16,157 nt of DNA from an uncultured Lachnospiraceae bacterium (GTDB lineage: Bacteria; Bacillota; Clostridia; Lachnospirales; Lachnospiraceae). The position numbers and the translations under genes are program-made. Positions 1 through 7,388 of the stretch are shown here, piece after piece. Numbering within the stretch: the stretch's first letter is position 1; each line of letters begins with the position of its first letter. The notes below the pieces were generated by a model. The model was not told the DNA's origin, ran no database searches, and saw only the letters and a list, made by a program, of their open reading frames with translations. The DNA is taken from contig CAJTWA010000026.1 of NCBI GenBank assembly GCA_910580195.1, positions 1 to 16,157 on the forward strand, in the 5' to 3' direction.

Positions 1-1
1 G

Positions 2-1102
2 AAGCACCAATACAAAATCTGGCAGGGGAAGGACGGGAAATGGTACACTTATCTGCCGGATGAAAAGAAAGGGAGGGTATTAAAGAAAAGAACAACACAA
101 AAGGCAATTGAAAATGATGTGGTAGAATATTGGAAGGTTCAGGAAGAAAATCCTACAATTAAGGAAGTTTTTGGAGAATGGAATGATAGGAGGCTGGAAC
201 TCAATAAAATATCCAAGGCGACACACCTAAGAAATAAACAGGTTTTTAACAGACATTACAAGGAGTTTGGAGAAAAGAAGATAAAACATGTGAGTGCAGA
301 AGAATTTGGAGAATTTTTGGAAGAACAGATCCCAGAATATCAGCTTACTGCAAAAGCATTTTCCAATTTGAAAACTGTTACAAGAGGGTTCCTGAAACGG
401 GCAAAGAAGAGAAAATTAATTTTATTTAACATTGATGAACTTTTCCAAGATTTAGATACTTCGGATGTTGATTTTAAGAAAGTTATTAAAGAGGATTATG
501 AAGAAGTATTTAATGAAAATGAAATGCTGCTGATAATGGAATATCTTAAAGCTAATCCAGATATGGTAAATTTGGGAATTCTTCTAATGTTTGTGACGGG
601 GGCAAGAGTTGGGGAGATTGTAACGTTAAAACATGAAGATTTTGATAACAACACATTCAAAATCAGGAGAACTGAAACAAGGTTTCTTGGAGAGGATAAG
701 AAGTATGTATGTGAGGTAAAGGAATTTCCAAAATCTCAGGCTGGGATAAGGACTGCTATTATACCAGAGGATTTTTCATGGCTTGTAAAAGCAGTGCGGA
801 GGCAAAACCCATTCGGTGAATACATATTTGTGAAAGATGGGAAGAGGATATCCACACAATCTGTAAGGATGAGGTTAAAGAGAGTATGTGCAAAACTGAA
901 TATATACCACAAGTCCCCACATAAAATCAGAAAAACATATGGCACTATTTTACTGGATAACCATCTGGACAATAAATTAATTATGGGACAAATGGGACAT
1001 ACTGATATTTTGTGTACGGAAAACCATTACCATAGGAACAGAAAAAGTGTTGCCCAGAAGATACAAATCATCAGTTCTATACCAGAATTTAAAGCAAATT
1101 GA
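2..1102 (+). CDS. Tyrosine site-specific recombinase (integrase), 5'-truncated by window edge
   Basis: The frame is open from base 2 to the TGA at 1100-1102 (366 codons), so the true start lies upstream; the GTG at 119 is internal. The first ~40 codons (rich in W, Y, K and G) resemble the small arm-type DNA-binding domain of ICE and phage integrases, followed by a SAM-like core-binding region (about codons 50-135) and the catalytic domain. Catalytic residues are visible: Arg in TGARVGE (codon at 605), H-K-I-R (codons at 920 and 929), the MGH histidine (998) and the nucleophilic Tyr in NHYHRN (1028). The enzyme should therefore be active in integrating and excising the element to its left. The gene is markedly more AT-rich than the genes further right, as expected of acquired DNA. 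It ends about 75 bp before a tRNA 3'-end fragment, the usual position of an integrase beside its attachment site. The family call is firm; the element type (ICE or prophage) cannot be decided here. Confidence 0.93.
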   Translation, partial: KHQYKIWQGKDGKWYTYLPDEKKGRVLKKRTTQKAIENDVVEYWKVQEENPTIKEVFGEWNDRRLELNKISKATHLRNKQVFNRHYKEFGEKKIKHVSAEEFGEFLEEQIPEYQLTAKAFSNLKTVTRGFLKRAKKRKLILFNIDELFQDLDTSDVDFKKVIKEDYEEVFNENEMLLIMEYLKANPDMVNLGILLMFVTGARVGEIVTLKHEDFDNNTFKIRRTETRFLGEDKKYVCEVKEFPKSQAGIRTAIIPEDFSWLVKAVRRQNPFGEYIFVKDGKRISTQSVRMRLKRVCAKLNIYHKSPHKIRKTYGTILLDNHLDNKLIMGQMGHTDILCTENHYHRNRKSVAQKIQIISSIPEFKAN

Positions 1103-1107
1103 TTACC

Positions 1108-1127
1108 AAGTAATCAAAAGTAATCAA
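1108..1127 (+). repeat. Perfect 10-bp tandem direct repeat, candidate integrase arm-binding site
   Basis: AAGTAATCAA occurs twice head-to-tail directly after the integrase stop codon, between the gene and the tRNA-fragment attachment site. Integrases with an N-terminal arm-binding domain (Tn916 or lambda type) bind short direct repeats in this position. The role is inferred from position and repetition only. Confidence 0.55.
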
Positions 1128-1177
1128 GCTGAAAACGCTGAAACCCTTGATTTTACTGGGAAAATTGGAGTTTTTAG

Positions 1178-1205
1178 GCGGGTTCGATTCCCGTTATCTG
1201 CTCTA
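1178..1205 (+). other. Attachment site: 3' fragment of a tRNA gene (T-arm plus acceptor strand)
   Basis: GCGGG-TTCGATT-CCCGT forms a canonical T-arm (1178-1194). It is followed by a 7-nt acceptor 3' strand TATCTGC and a T discriminator (1195-1202), then CTA. No D-arm or anticodon arm lies upstream, so only the tRNA 3' end is present. This is what remains on the far side when an element integrates into a tRNA 3' end: the intact tRNA should lie left of the window, beyond the element. The U discriminator and a deduced 5' acceptor of GCAGATA would fit a glycine-type tRNA, but that identity is weak. Confidence 0.7.
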
Positions 1206-1211
1206 CAAGGC

Positions 1212-1263
1212 AATAGCCGCAAACTGGATGGTTCCTTAGTGGAACCGAGGGTTTGCGGCTATT
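1212..1263 (+). terminator. Large two-part hairpin after the tRNA fragment, probable tRNA terminator
   Basis: AATAGCCGCAAAC (1212-1224) pairs perfectly with GTTTGCGGCTATT (1251-1263). A second inner stem GGTTCC/GGAACC (1230-1235 with 1241-1246) closes a TTAGT loop. A short T run (1262-1265) follows. It probably ended the original tRNA transcript and now sits on the chromosomal side of the attachment site. Confidence 0.6.
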
Positions 1264-1324
1264 TTCATGCCGGCTGCTTTCCCGCTGCAAACTGCTATAC
1301 ATACCGTAGGGCAATTCTCCCCGC

Positions 1325-1789
1325 TTATGGCAAAAGTTCCATATTTATAGATTGTTCCGTGAAGCCATAGTTGGAATAGAATTGGTAGGCTGCAGTATTT
1401 TTGGCATTTACCTGCAGTTCAATCCCGTCATAGCCTTTTTGCTTCTTTATTTTTTTAAGGAAACCAAAAAATGCGTGCCCGATTCCCTTTCCGCGGTATT
1501 TTTCGTCCACTGCCATGGCATCAACAAAAATGATTTTCCGCGGGGCATGGTTTGGGCTTTCGATATGCTTGAAAAAGATAAGCAGGATGCCTGCTATCTC
1601 CCCGCCATATTCTGCAACGAAAAAAGTCCCGGTTTCCACTGCCTGCCGGTACATTTCAAAAGGCAATACAGGTTTGCTTTGCTTGTAGATATCTGGCCGC
1701 CAGCCAATGTGCATTTGATGGACCTGCTCCATGATGTGTTCTGCTGCACCGTATTCATCCAGCCTTGGATTTCTGATATCAATTTCCAT
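1325..1789 (-). CDS. GNAT-family N-acetyltransferase
   Basis: A 154-residue protein, the size of a single GNAT domain. It would transfer an acetyl group from acetyl-CoA to an amine substrate in the cytoplasm; the substrate cannot be told. The acetyl-CoA pyrophosphate-binding motif A is seen as VDEKYRGKGIG, after a beta strand (IIFVDAMAV), and a typical C-terminal motif B follows (NAKNTAAYQFYSNYGF). The N-terminal part (HIMEQVHQMHIGWRPDIYK) resembles the aminoglycoside/RimI-like acetyltransferase subgroup. The start is the ATG at 1787-1789 on the minus strand, preceded by AGGAGG (plus-strand CCTCCT at 1801-1806) at an 11-nt spacing, which is long but acceptable. The gene stands alone, transcribed toward the tRNA-site hairpin. 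No promoter was assigned. Confidence 0.85.
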   Translation of the reverse strand: MEIDIRNPRLDEYGAAEHIMEQVHQMHIGWRPDIYKQSKPVLPFEMYRQAVETGTFFVAEYGGEIAGILLIFFKHIESPNHAPRKIIFVDAMAVDEKYRGKGIGHAFFGFLKKIKKQKGYDGIELQVNAKNTAAYQFYSNYGFTEQSINMELLP

Positions 1790-1835
1790 TTCCTTGGGAA
1801 CCTCCTATGTATTTTTAAATAGTGTTTGAACCTAT

Positions 1836-2069
1836 GTTAAGGGCCCGTTCCGAGATATTGCTCCGGCGGTTAAATATCAATGTATCTTGCTTGGTTAAAT
1901 TTCCATCTGCCGCGTTGTCATCAATCGCCGTAGCGCCCGCTACGACTCATTCTTCCGCCTTGCATATGAAAATTTACCCTGCGCAATCTACATCAATATT
2001 TAACCGCCAGAGTAATAACTTTAAAATTCTGCGCATTATTTTAGAAGATATTTCTGGACAGCCCCTTAC
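1836..2069. mobile_element. MITE-like imperfect palindromic element, no coding capacity
   Basis: The stretch is a long imperfect inverted repeat. At its centre CGTAGCG-CC-CGCTACG (1929-1944) is a perfect dyad. Outside it, GGCGGTTAAATAT (1865-1877) pairs with ATATTTAACCGCC (1996-2008) around the same axis at 1936.5. The outer ends also correspond imperfectly: TAAGGGCCCGTTCC on the left and the complement of GGACAGCCCCTTA on the right, though the right arm carries about 33 extra bases. GGGGCTGTCC-like ends are common among IS-type transposons. There is no transposase, so it would be non-autonomous. The 86-codon open frame running through it is judged not a gene. The exact ends and any target duplication are uncertain. 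Confidence 0.5.
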
Positions 2070-2477
2070 AGATACACCTTGAATTATACCAAATTAGCTT
2101 CTTAGATTCCACTTTTATTTTTGGCAGCTTGCCAGTTCCATGGAAGGATATGGGATTGCCCTTGGCAGCAAGCAGATTCCAGGACCTAGGCATTTGAGGG
2201 GAAAGAGCCTGCAATTTTACGGTATAGAATTCCCATAAGGCTTGCCACAGGGCTTCCATGGTGTTATATTTACAGTATCCCATAAATGGAATAAAGTTCT
2301 GGGCTAGGAAGAAATTCTTACTGTACGGCCAGAAAGTTATCTAGCTGCAGGATATCTAGCTGTATGGTTTTTGGCAGGTTTCGTGCCCTGCTGCTTGCAG
2401 CGTTCTGGGAGAAGAGGCTAGGAAGGCATGCCCCGTTGCTTGCAGCGGAGGTTCATTGGAAAGGAAAGGTGGTAAAT
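2070..2477. other. Gene-poor stretch with short direct repeats
   Basis: No convincing gene is seen. A minus-strand 80-codon frame ending near 2041 has no ribosome binding site and a composition (many W, P and S) typical of unused frames. Short direct repeats are present: TATCTAGCTG at 2338-2347 and 2354-2363, and a 19-bp near-identical pair at 2384-2402 and 2429-2447 (TGCCCTGCTGCTTGCAGCG versus TGCCCCGTTGCTTGCAGCG). Confidence 0.5.
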
Positions 2478-2783
2478 ATGGTAAAGCATATCGTAATGTT
2501 TAAGTTAAAAGCAGAATTTCAGGGGAAAACAGCGGCAGAAAACGCCAAAGAGGCCCAGGGACGGGCAAAGAAGCTGGAGAGCCTCATACCTGCTTTGGAA
2601 AAAATGGAAGTTGTGTGCAATTCCCCGGCAGCAGACGGGAGCAATTATGAGCTGGCCCTAATCTGTGATTTCAAGGACATGGCGGGGCTGGATGCATACC
2701 AGAAGCATCCGGAGCATGTGGAATTTGGGAAATACATTACCCCAATGCGGGAGAGCAGGGCTTGTATTGACTATGAATATTAA
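2478..2783 (+). CDS. Dabb-domain (stress-responsive alpha/beta-barrel) protein
   Basis: A 101-residue protein beginning MVKHIVMFKLK, the signature opening strand of the Dabb family. A helix (NAKEAQGRAKKLESL), the strand MEVVCNS, the ELALICDF strand and the conserved HPEHVEFGKYI segment follow. Family members are small ferredoxin-like-fold proteins that usually dimerise into a barrel. Many are uncharacterised, and a few act as cyclases or stress proteins. The frame is open further upstream (ATG at 2364), but the ATG at 2478 follows a purine-rich AAAGGTGGT and begins exactly at the family's normal N-terminus, so I chose it. The gene converges with the GH18 gene on the other strand. The substrate is unknown. 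Confidence 0.85.
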   Translation: MVKHIVMFKLKAEFQGKTAAENAKEAQGRAKKLESLIPALEKMEVVCNSPAADGSNYELALICDFKDMAGLDAYQKHPEHVEFGKYITPMRESRACIDYEY

Positions 2784-2891
2784 GGCTGCAGGGGCGATGC
2801 AGGGAAATGGCCTTTTGGGGCGGGCGCAATTTAAGGCTGGCCTGAATTGCTGTGCAACAAAAAATTATTGATGGCGCGGGCATTTATATGG

Positions 2892-2939
2892 CAGGGCATT
2901 TTTGGAAAATTATCTTGTATTGTTTCCGGAAATGCCCTG
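2892..2939. terminator. 17-bp hairpin between convergent genes, possible bidirectional terminator
   Basis: Bases 2892-2908 pair along their full length with 2923-2939 (CAGGGCATT... with ...AATGCCCTG), with two G-U wobbles and a 14-nt loop. It lies between the converging Dabb and GH18 genes. No clear T run follows on either strand, so terminator function is only suggested by its position. Confidence 0.45.
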
Positions 2940-2954
2940 ATTTGTGTTAGAAAG

Positions 2955-3150
2955 CATGCTGTGGCATGGAAAAATACCAGCCAAAGGCAGCAGTCCTGCT
3001 TGATGCAGCTTTGCTTAAGCCAGAGTATAGGAAGGTATCAGCCCATCCGCGGAAAGCAGCCGCCCTGCCCGGGGCAGCCGCCTGAATCAGAGTATGGTAA
3101 AAGTATCTGCCAGAAGCAGCCAGTTTGCCCGGAACAGCTGCATGACCTGC
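2955..3150. repeat. Degenerate ~67-bp tandem copies covering the GH18 gene 3' end
   Basis: The GH18 3' end (starting CAGAGTATGGTAAAAGTATC at 3088) has an imperfect copy starting CAGAGTATAGGAAGGTATC at 3021, 67 bp away. Both continue into GCAGCC...TGCCCGG..CAGC.GC.TGA. A still more diverged copy starts near 2955-2970 (ATGGAAAAATACCAGCCAAAGG). The intergenic DNA thus appears to be built from decayed duplicates of the gene end. The alignment was made by eye. Confidence 0.5.
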
Positions 3151-4232
3151 CAGTAACCCATCCCCCGCAGGCCGTATTCCTTTACCAGCCCAAATTTGGC
3201 GGAAAGGCTACGGACATCCTCGAACCATACTTCGTGGGGCAATCCATCAGAAACATATTGGAAGTAAGGGGACTGGGCAGTTTCATCGAATTTTATTTCA
3301 GCATTGTTGGCAATGGCAATCTGGACGGCTTCTACGTTGCCGATGGTAGTGGCCTTAGAGCTGCCCTGCACGAAGGGCAGGGTCCAGTCATAGCCGTAAT
3401 TGGGGATCCCAAGGCTGATTTTGGAGGCCGGGATTTTGGTTAAGGCATATTCCACTACTTGGCGGACTTTGTTAAGGGGTGCAACTGCCATGGGCGGGCC
3501 GTAGGTATACCCCCACTCATAAGTCATTAAGAGTACAGAATCCGCAGCCTCCCCAAGGAGCCCATAATCCTTCCCCTCATACAATAGCCCAGCCTGGCTG
3601 TCTGAAACCTTCGGGGCTAAAGCCACAGAAACCGGATAGCCCAAATCATTGATGGCTGTCCGCACATCGCGCACAAAATCTGCAAAAGAAATCCGGTCCT
3701 CTGGCAAAATATATTCGAAGTCAATGTCTACCCCCTCAAACCCCCGCTCCTGAATCTGTGCGGAAAGGTTCCCAATCAGCGCCTGCTTGGCAGCTTCATT
3801 GTTTACCACTTGGGAAATCAAATAGTTGCTGAACTGGCCGGTAGGGCCAAAGGGCGTCAGCGTCAGGATCGGGGCGGTCCCATAGGATTTTGCCATAGAA
3901 ACCATAAAAGTGTCATCTAGGGCAGGCGGGATTAATTCCCCTTCTGGGGTAAAGCCATAAGAAAAGACATACAGGCTGGAAAGGTAGGGAAGCGTCTGCT
4001 CCAGCACCCACCGGCTGATAAAGGGGTAGGCGTACCCTCCGGTAATAGCTGCAGGTTTTTCAGGATTTCCGTCAGGGCCGCCCGCAGTGAGGAGGAGCGC
4101 CTGCCCCACGGCTAAAGGGTAAGGATAAGGGAGCTGGTTGGCGTAGATGATGGACTGGGCCGGAACGCCATAGGCATCTGCAATGTTATCCACAGTATCC
4201 CCGGGGCGTACAATGTAAATTTCCATGGGCAT
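3087..4232 (-). CDS. LysM plus glycoside hydrolase 18 protein, SleL/YaaH-type spore peptidoglycan hydrolase
   Basis: A 381-residue protein. Residues 4-48 form one LysM domain (IYIVRPGDTVDNIADAYGV...ANQL...LAVGQALLL) for peptidoglycan binding. Residues about 63-375 form a GH18 barrel with the catalytic motif GVDIDFE (D169, D171 and acid E173), plus MTYEWGY and LGIPNYGYDW strands seen in the YaaH/SleL group. Known members are N-acetylglucosaminidases that degrade cortex muropeptides during spore germination; YaaH itself usually has two LysM repeats, so this is a short version. There is no signal peptide, as in spore-coat-associated relatives. The start ATG at 4230-4232 follows AAAGGAT on the minus strand; Met3 is an alternative. 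The gene is divergent from the hydrogenase-chemoreceptor gene. The family call is firm and the spore role is inferred from family members. Confidence 0.88.
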   Translation of the reverse strand: MPMEIYIVRPGDTVDNIADAYGVPAQSIIYANQLPYPYPLAVGQALLLTAGGPDGNPEKPAAITGGYAYPFISRWVLEQTLPYLSSLYVFSYGFTPEGELIPPALDDTFMVSMAKSYGTAPILTLTPFGPTGQFSNYLISQVVNNEAAKQALIGNLSAQIQERGFEGVDIDFEYILPEDRISFADFVRDVRTAINDLGYPVSVALAPKVSDSQAGLLYEGKDYGLLGEAADSVLLMTYEWGYTYGPPMAVAPLNKVRQVVEYALTKIPASKISLGIPNYGYDWTLPFVQGSSKATTIGNVEAVQIAIANNAEIKFDETAQSPYFQYVSDGLPHEVWFEDVRSLSAKFGLVKEYGLRGMGYWQVMQLFRANWLLLADTFTIL

Positions 4233-4354
4233 ACGTATCCTTTTTCTTTAACATATGAAGGGCCGCTCCCAAAAGTTCCTGCAGGTAACAGTCCAGAGGC
4301 TGCCGGAACTGTTGCTCCCATGGGCCTAAAGTCACGAAAAATGTGGAAATATAG

Positions 4355-4383
4355 TTGCAAATTGGGGAAAAAAATAATAAAAT
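4355..4383 (+). promoter_or_regulatory. Putative sigma-A-type promoter for the hydrogenase-chemoreceptor gene
   Basis: TTGCAA (4355-4360) and TAAAAT (4378-4383) are separated by exactly 17 bp in an AT-rich stretch about 60 bp before the start codon. The match is good at -10 (5 of 6) and partial at -35 (4 of 6). Confidence 0.5.
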
Positions 4384-4443
4384 TACAATAGGTTTGGAAG
4401 ACAGAGGGCCAGACAAGGAAAAATGGGATGGAGGGTTTATGCC

Positions 4444-6387
4444 ATGGAAATGAGTAAGTTAAATTCAGGATTGGTTTACACAAATGAGAAATGCATTGGG
4501 TGCAACCACTGTATTTCCGCATGCCCAGTATTAGAAGCGAACTATTCGCTGGAGGAAAATGGGAAAGATTTGATTTATGTCAATGGGGATGCCTGTGTCC
4601 ACTGCGGCGCGTGCATTGACGCCTGCCACCACCATGCAAGGGATTACCGGGATGACACGGAGCAGTTTTTGGGGGATTTGAAGAAAGGGGAGCCTATCAG
4701 TATCCTGGTTGCCCCTGCATTTATTGCAAATTACCCGAAAGAATATGGGAAGGTGCTCGGCTACTTAAAAAGCCTTGGGGCGAAACATATTATCAGCGTA
4801 AGTTTTGGTGCGGACATTACCACATGGGGGTATCTGAATTACATTACAAAGCATAACTTTAAAGGCGGGATTTCACAGCCGTGCCCAGCCATTGTGGACT
4901 ATATTGAGAAATATGTCCCAGATCTGGTCCCGAAAATTGTCCCAGTGCACAGCCCTATGATGTGCGCGGCAATTTATGCCAAAAAGTACATGAAGATTTC
5001 GGATAAATTGGCCTTTATCGGCCCCTGCATTGCGAAAAAATCAGAAATCATGCGGCCGGACAACCGCCAGTATGTGTCTTATAACGTAACGTTTTCCCAT
5101 TTGATGGAGGCCTTAAAAGGCGTCAGCCTCTCGTCTTACAGCGCGGTGGATGAGCTGGAATACGGCCTTGGGAGCATATATCCCCAGCCGGGCGGCCTGA
5201 AAGAAAATGTGGAGCATTTCTTGGGGAAGGACGTGCTGGTGCGCCAGATTGAAGGGGAGAGCCATGCCTACCATTTCCTGAAAGAATATGCCAAGCGCGT
5301 AAAGAGCGGAAAGCAGCTCCCATTTATGGTGGACGCCTTAAACTGCGGGGAGGGCTGCCTCCATGGGACAGGCGTGGAGCCGGGGACGGCGGAAAATGAC
5401 GATGTCCTGTTTGAAATTAACCGCCAGAGGAACCAAGCCAAAGCCAGCAGGCAGGACCGGAAAAAAGCGAAAGGCAGCCCATGGGGGGAAGGGATCCCCT
5501 ATGAAAAACGATTTGCTAATTTTAACGCCCAGTTTGCGGAACTGAAGCTGGAAGATTTTATCTGCAAATACCAGAATAAAAATATGGCTGCCTCCTTAAG
5601 CGACCAGCAGGTAGAATCCGGCTTTGCCGAGATGAAGAAAGACAGTGCAGAAAAGCGGGGGATTGACTGCGGGGCATGCGGATATGAAAGCTGCCGGCAG
5701 ATGGCGGAGGCAATTGCACTGGGTCTCAACCGGAAAGAAAACTGCATGCATTATGAAAAAGATGCTTTGCAGGAAGAGCAGCAGCGGATGCAGGAATTGG
5801 CGGAGCAGTTAAAAATATCCCAAAGGCAGAAGCAGGAGCTGTATGAGGAGGTTATTCAGGAATTCCAGCAAATCAGGATTTCCATGGGGGAACTGGCAGA
5901 GGGCAACCAAGCCTCCGCAGAGGATTCCACAAAAATTGCCGAAGCCGTGGGCGGGATGTCCAGCTTTACGGAAATGCTGCGGGGTTCCATGCAGCAGGTC
6001 GTAGATGCGGTACAAGGCTATGACGTGATGAACGAGGACATTATTAAGATTTCCAACCAGACAGGGATGCTGGCGTTGAATGCTGGGATTGAGGCGGCAA
6101 GGAGCGGCGAGGCAGGCCGGGGGTTTGCAGTGATTGCCAACCGTGTCCGTGATTTGTCGGAGCAGACAAAAGAAGCAGTAGCTACCGGGAAGGGGCAGAG
6201 CGCAATCCTTATCCCGGCCATAAAGAGGCTGGATGAGGAAACCGTCCAGTTTGTGGAAAATATTGAGAGGATTAATGAACGGACTTCCGCACTTGCGGCA
6301 AGCAGCCAAGAGATTGCCGCACAGACGGAGATGGTGGACGATATTGTGGACCGGCTGGCGGAACGGATGAAGGAAGTTGCAGATTAA
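4444..6387 (+). CDS. Soluble chemoreceptor fused to a sensory [FeFe]-hydrogenase domain
   Basis: A 647-residue fusion. (1) Ferredoxin domain with two 4Fe-4S sites: C17, C20, C23, C27 and C51, C54, C57, C61. (2) [FeFe]-hydrogenase H-cluster domain, about 80-320: QPCPA (C147), GPCIAKK (C195) and NCGEGC (C301, C305) keep all four cluster ligands. (3) A Fe-S domain with CGAC...C...C (C409, C412, C417, C434). (4) A coiled region and methyl-accepting chemotaxis signalling domain, about 465-647, with the CheA/CheW-contacting hairpin tip ISNQTGMLALNAGIEAARSG. There is no membrane segment or signal peptide, so it is cytosolic. It probably senses hydrogen or redox state and signals to a chemotaxis kinase rather than producing hydrogen. 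The ATG at 4444 follows GGAGGG (4430-4435) at 8 nt; an ATG at 4423 is an upstream alternative adding 7 residues. No chemotaxis genes are in the window. Confidence 0.9.
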   Translation: MEMSKLNSGLVYTNEKCIGCNHCISACPVLEANYSLEENGKDLIYVNGDACVHCGACIDACHHHARDYRDDTEQFLGDLKKGEPISILVAPAFIANYPKEYGKVLGYLKSLGAKHIISVSFGADITTWGYLNYITKHNFKGGISQPCPAIVDYIEKYVPDLVPKIVPVHSPMMCAAIYAKKYMKISDKLAFIGPCIAKKSEIMRPDNRQYVSYNVTFSHLMEALKGVSLSSYSAVDELEYGLGSIYPQPGGLKENVEHFLGKDVLVRQIEGESHAYHFLKEYAKRVKSGKQLPFMVDALNCGEGCLHGTGVEPGTAENDDVLFEINRQRNQAKASRQDRKKAKGSPWGEGIPYEKRFANFNAQFAELKLEDFICKYQNKNMAASLSDQQVESGFAEMKKDSAEKRGIDCGACGYESCRQMAEAIALGLNRKENCMHYEKDALQEEQQRMQELAEQLKISQRQKQELYEEVIQEFQQIRISMGELAEGNQASAEDSTKIAEAVGGMSSFTEMLRGSMQQVVDAVQGYDVMNEDIIKISNQTGMLALNAGIEAARSGEAGRGFAVIANRVRDLSEQTKEAVATGKGQSAILIPAIKRLDEETVQFVENIERINERTSALAASSQEIAAQTEMVDDIVDRLAERMKEVAD

Positions 6388-6524
6388 AGGGGAAGCTGCA
6401 GCAAAGGCACTTTGAAGGCAGCAAAAATCCATTTGAGGCAGTAAAGGCGAAGCTGCAGCAAAGGCTCATTTGAAGGCAGCAAAGATTCATTTGAGGCAGT
6501 AAAGGCGAAGCTGCAGCAAAGGCT
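6377..6524 (+). repeat. 57-58-bp tandem repeats running from the stop codon into the intergenic region
   Basis: GAAGCTGCAGCAAAGGC starts at 6392, 6449 and 6507 (periods 57 and 58; the third copy is partial). Each copy also contains TTGAAGGCAGCAAA and TTGAGGCAGTAAAGG. The gene end itself (TTGCAGATTAAAGG, 6377-6390, containing the stop) resembles the last segment, so the unit straddles the stop codon. The repeats fill the gap before the DUF6062 gene. Confidence 0.85.
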
Positions 6525-6554
6525 TTTTCACTGACAGAGAGAAGAAGGAACGGC

Positions 6555-7298
6555 ATGAAAGAGAAGATAAATACAATCCCCATCCAAGACGCATTTGCAA
6601 AGGACTGCGAATGTCCGGCCTGCGCCATGTACCAGAAGCTTGAGGAGAACGCCATCCATTATACCATAGGCCCTGGGGCCAGCTACATGGAGGAAGATAT
6701 CCGGGCGCAGACGGACAGGGAAGGGTTTTGCCAGAAGCATTTCCGGGACTTGTATGCATATCCTAACAAGATGGGGCTGGCCCTGATGCTGAAAACCCAT
6801 ATGGACAAGACCATTAAAGAACTGGAAGAGGCTATGGAGGAGGCGCCCCTGCCCTCCTCCAATTCTATGTTTCGGAAAGCAAAGCCAGTAATATCCCCAG
6901 TGGCTGCATATGTGGAAAGGCTGGAACGGGAATGTTTTGTGTGCGGGTATATCCGGCAGACATTTGAGAGCTATTTGCGGACCATTTTTTACCTGTATGA
7001 GCGGGAAGAAGAGTTCCGGCAGCAGTTTGCCCGGTCCAAAGGGTTCTGCACCAGCCACTATAAAGAGTTGTTCTGCCTTGCGCCCAAATACTTAAAGAAG
7101 CAGCGTTTGGAACAGTTTTTACGGGAACTTAACCAAGCCTACCTTGAAAATTTCAAGCGGGTGCGGGACGATGTGGAATGGTTTATCTGCAAAAATGATT
7201 ACCGCTATCAGGATGAGCCTTGGAAAAATGCACGGGACGCACTGCAGAGGGCGTTGACGAAGACAGGGAGCATGATACTCCCAGAGGAGGAACCATAA
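6555..7298 (+). CDS. DUF6062 family protein, cysteine-rich
   Basis: A 247-residue protein matching the DUF6062 family of Clostridia. It has a start like KINTIPIQDAF, then CECPACAMYQKLEE, the conserved ASYMEEDIRAQTD, GFCQKHF and GLALMLKTHM. Its function is unknown. It has paired cysteine/histidine motifs that could bind a metal: C-x-C-x-x-C near residue 20, F-C-x-x-H near 60, C-F-V-C near 130 and F-C-x-x-H near 165. These form two similar halves, suggesting an internal duplication. It is predicted soluble, with no membrane segment. AAGGAA lies just before the ATG. It follows the hydrogenase-chemoreceptor gene on the same strand across the repeat region and may be co-transcribed with it. The family call is from recognition of conserved segments. 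Confidence 0.82.
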   Translation: MKEKINTIPIQDAFAKDCECPACAMYQKLEENAIHYTIGPGASYMEEDIRAQTDREGFCQKHFRDLYAYPNKMGLALMLKTHMDKTIKELEEAMEEAPLPSSNSMFRKAKPVISPVAAYVERLERECFVCGYIRQTFESYLRTIFYLYEREEEFRQQFARSKGFCTSHYKELFCLAPKYLKKQRLEQFLRELNQAYLENFKRVRDDVEWFICKNDYRYQDEPWKNARDALQRALTKTGSMILPEEEP

Positions 7299-7316
7299 CG
7301 CGGGGCATAGGTTTAT

Positions 7317-7356
7317 ATTAAGGAACTTTGCAAACGGATTTGCGTAGTTCCTTAAT
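7317..7356. terminator. Bidirectional hairpin between convergent DUF6062 and DUF305 genes
   Basis: ATTAAGGAACT (7317-7327) pairs with AGTTCCTTAAT (7346-7356). An inner stem GCAAA/TTTGC (7330-7334 with 7339-7343) closes a CGGA tetraloop. The position between two converging genes fits a shared terminator. T tracts are short on both sides. Confidence 0.6.
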
Positions 7357-7388
7357 ACAACGGCATGGCATGCCAAAGAACCGGCTCC

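Noticed and set aside
1178..1205. Complete tRNA or tmRNA gene
   Set aside because: Only the T-arm and acceptor 3' strand are present; no D-arm or anticodon arm lies upstream and the 3' end differs from typical tmRNA ends.
1822..2082. 86-codon open frame on the plus strand
   Set aside because: It lies almost entirely in the palindromic MITE-like element and has no ribosome binding site or recognisable domain.
2041..2283. 80-codon open frame on the minus strand
   Set aside because: No ribosome binding site, atypical composition, and it runs into the MITE-like element; could be a remnant but nothing supports that.
2847..3443. 198-codon plus-strand frame
   Set aside because: It is antisense to the GH18 gene for most of its length and its cysteine/proline-rich product matches no family I recognise.
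4233..4443. Riboswitch or operator in the GH18/hydrogenase divergent region
   Set aside because: Only a weak 6-bp dyad (AGTTCC/GGAACT) and a promoter-like pair were seen; no conserved riboswitch core was recognised.
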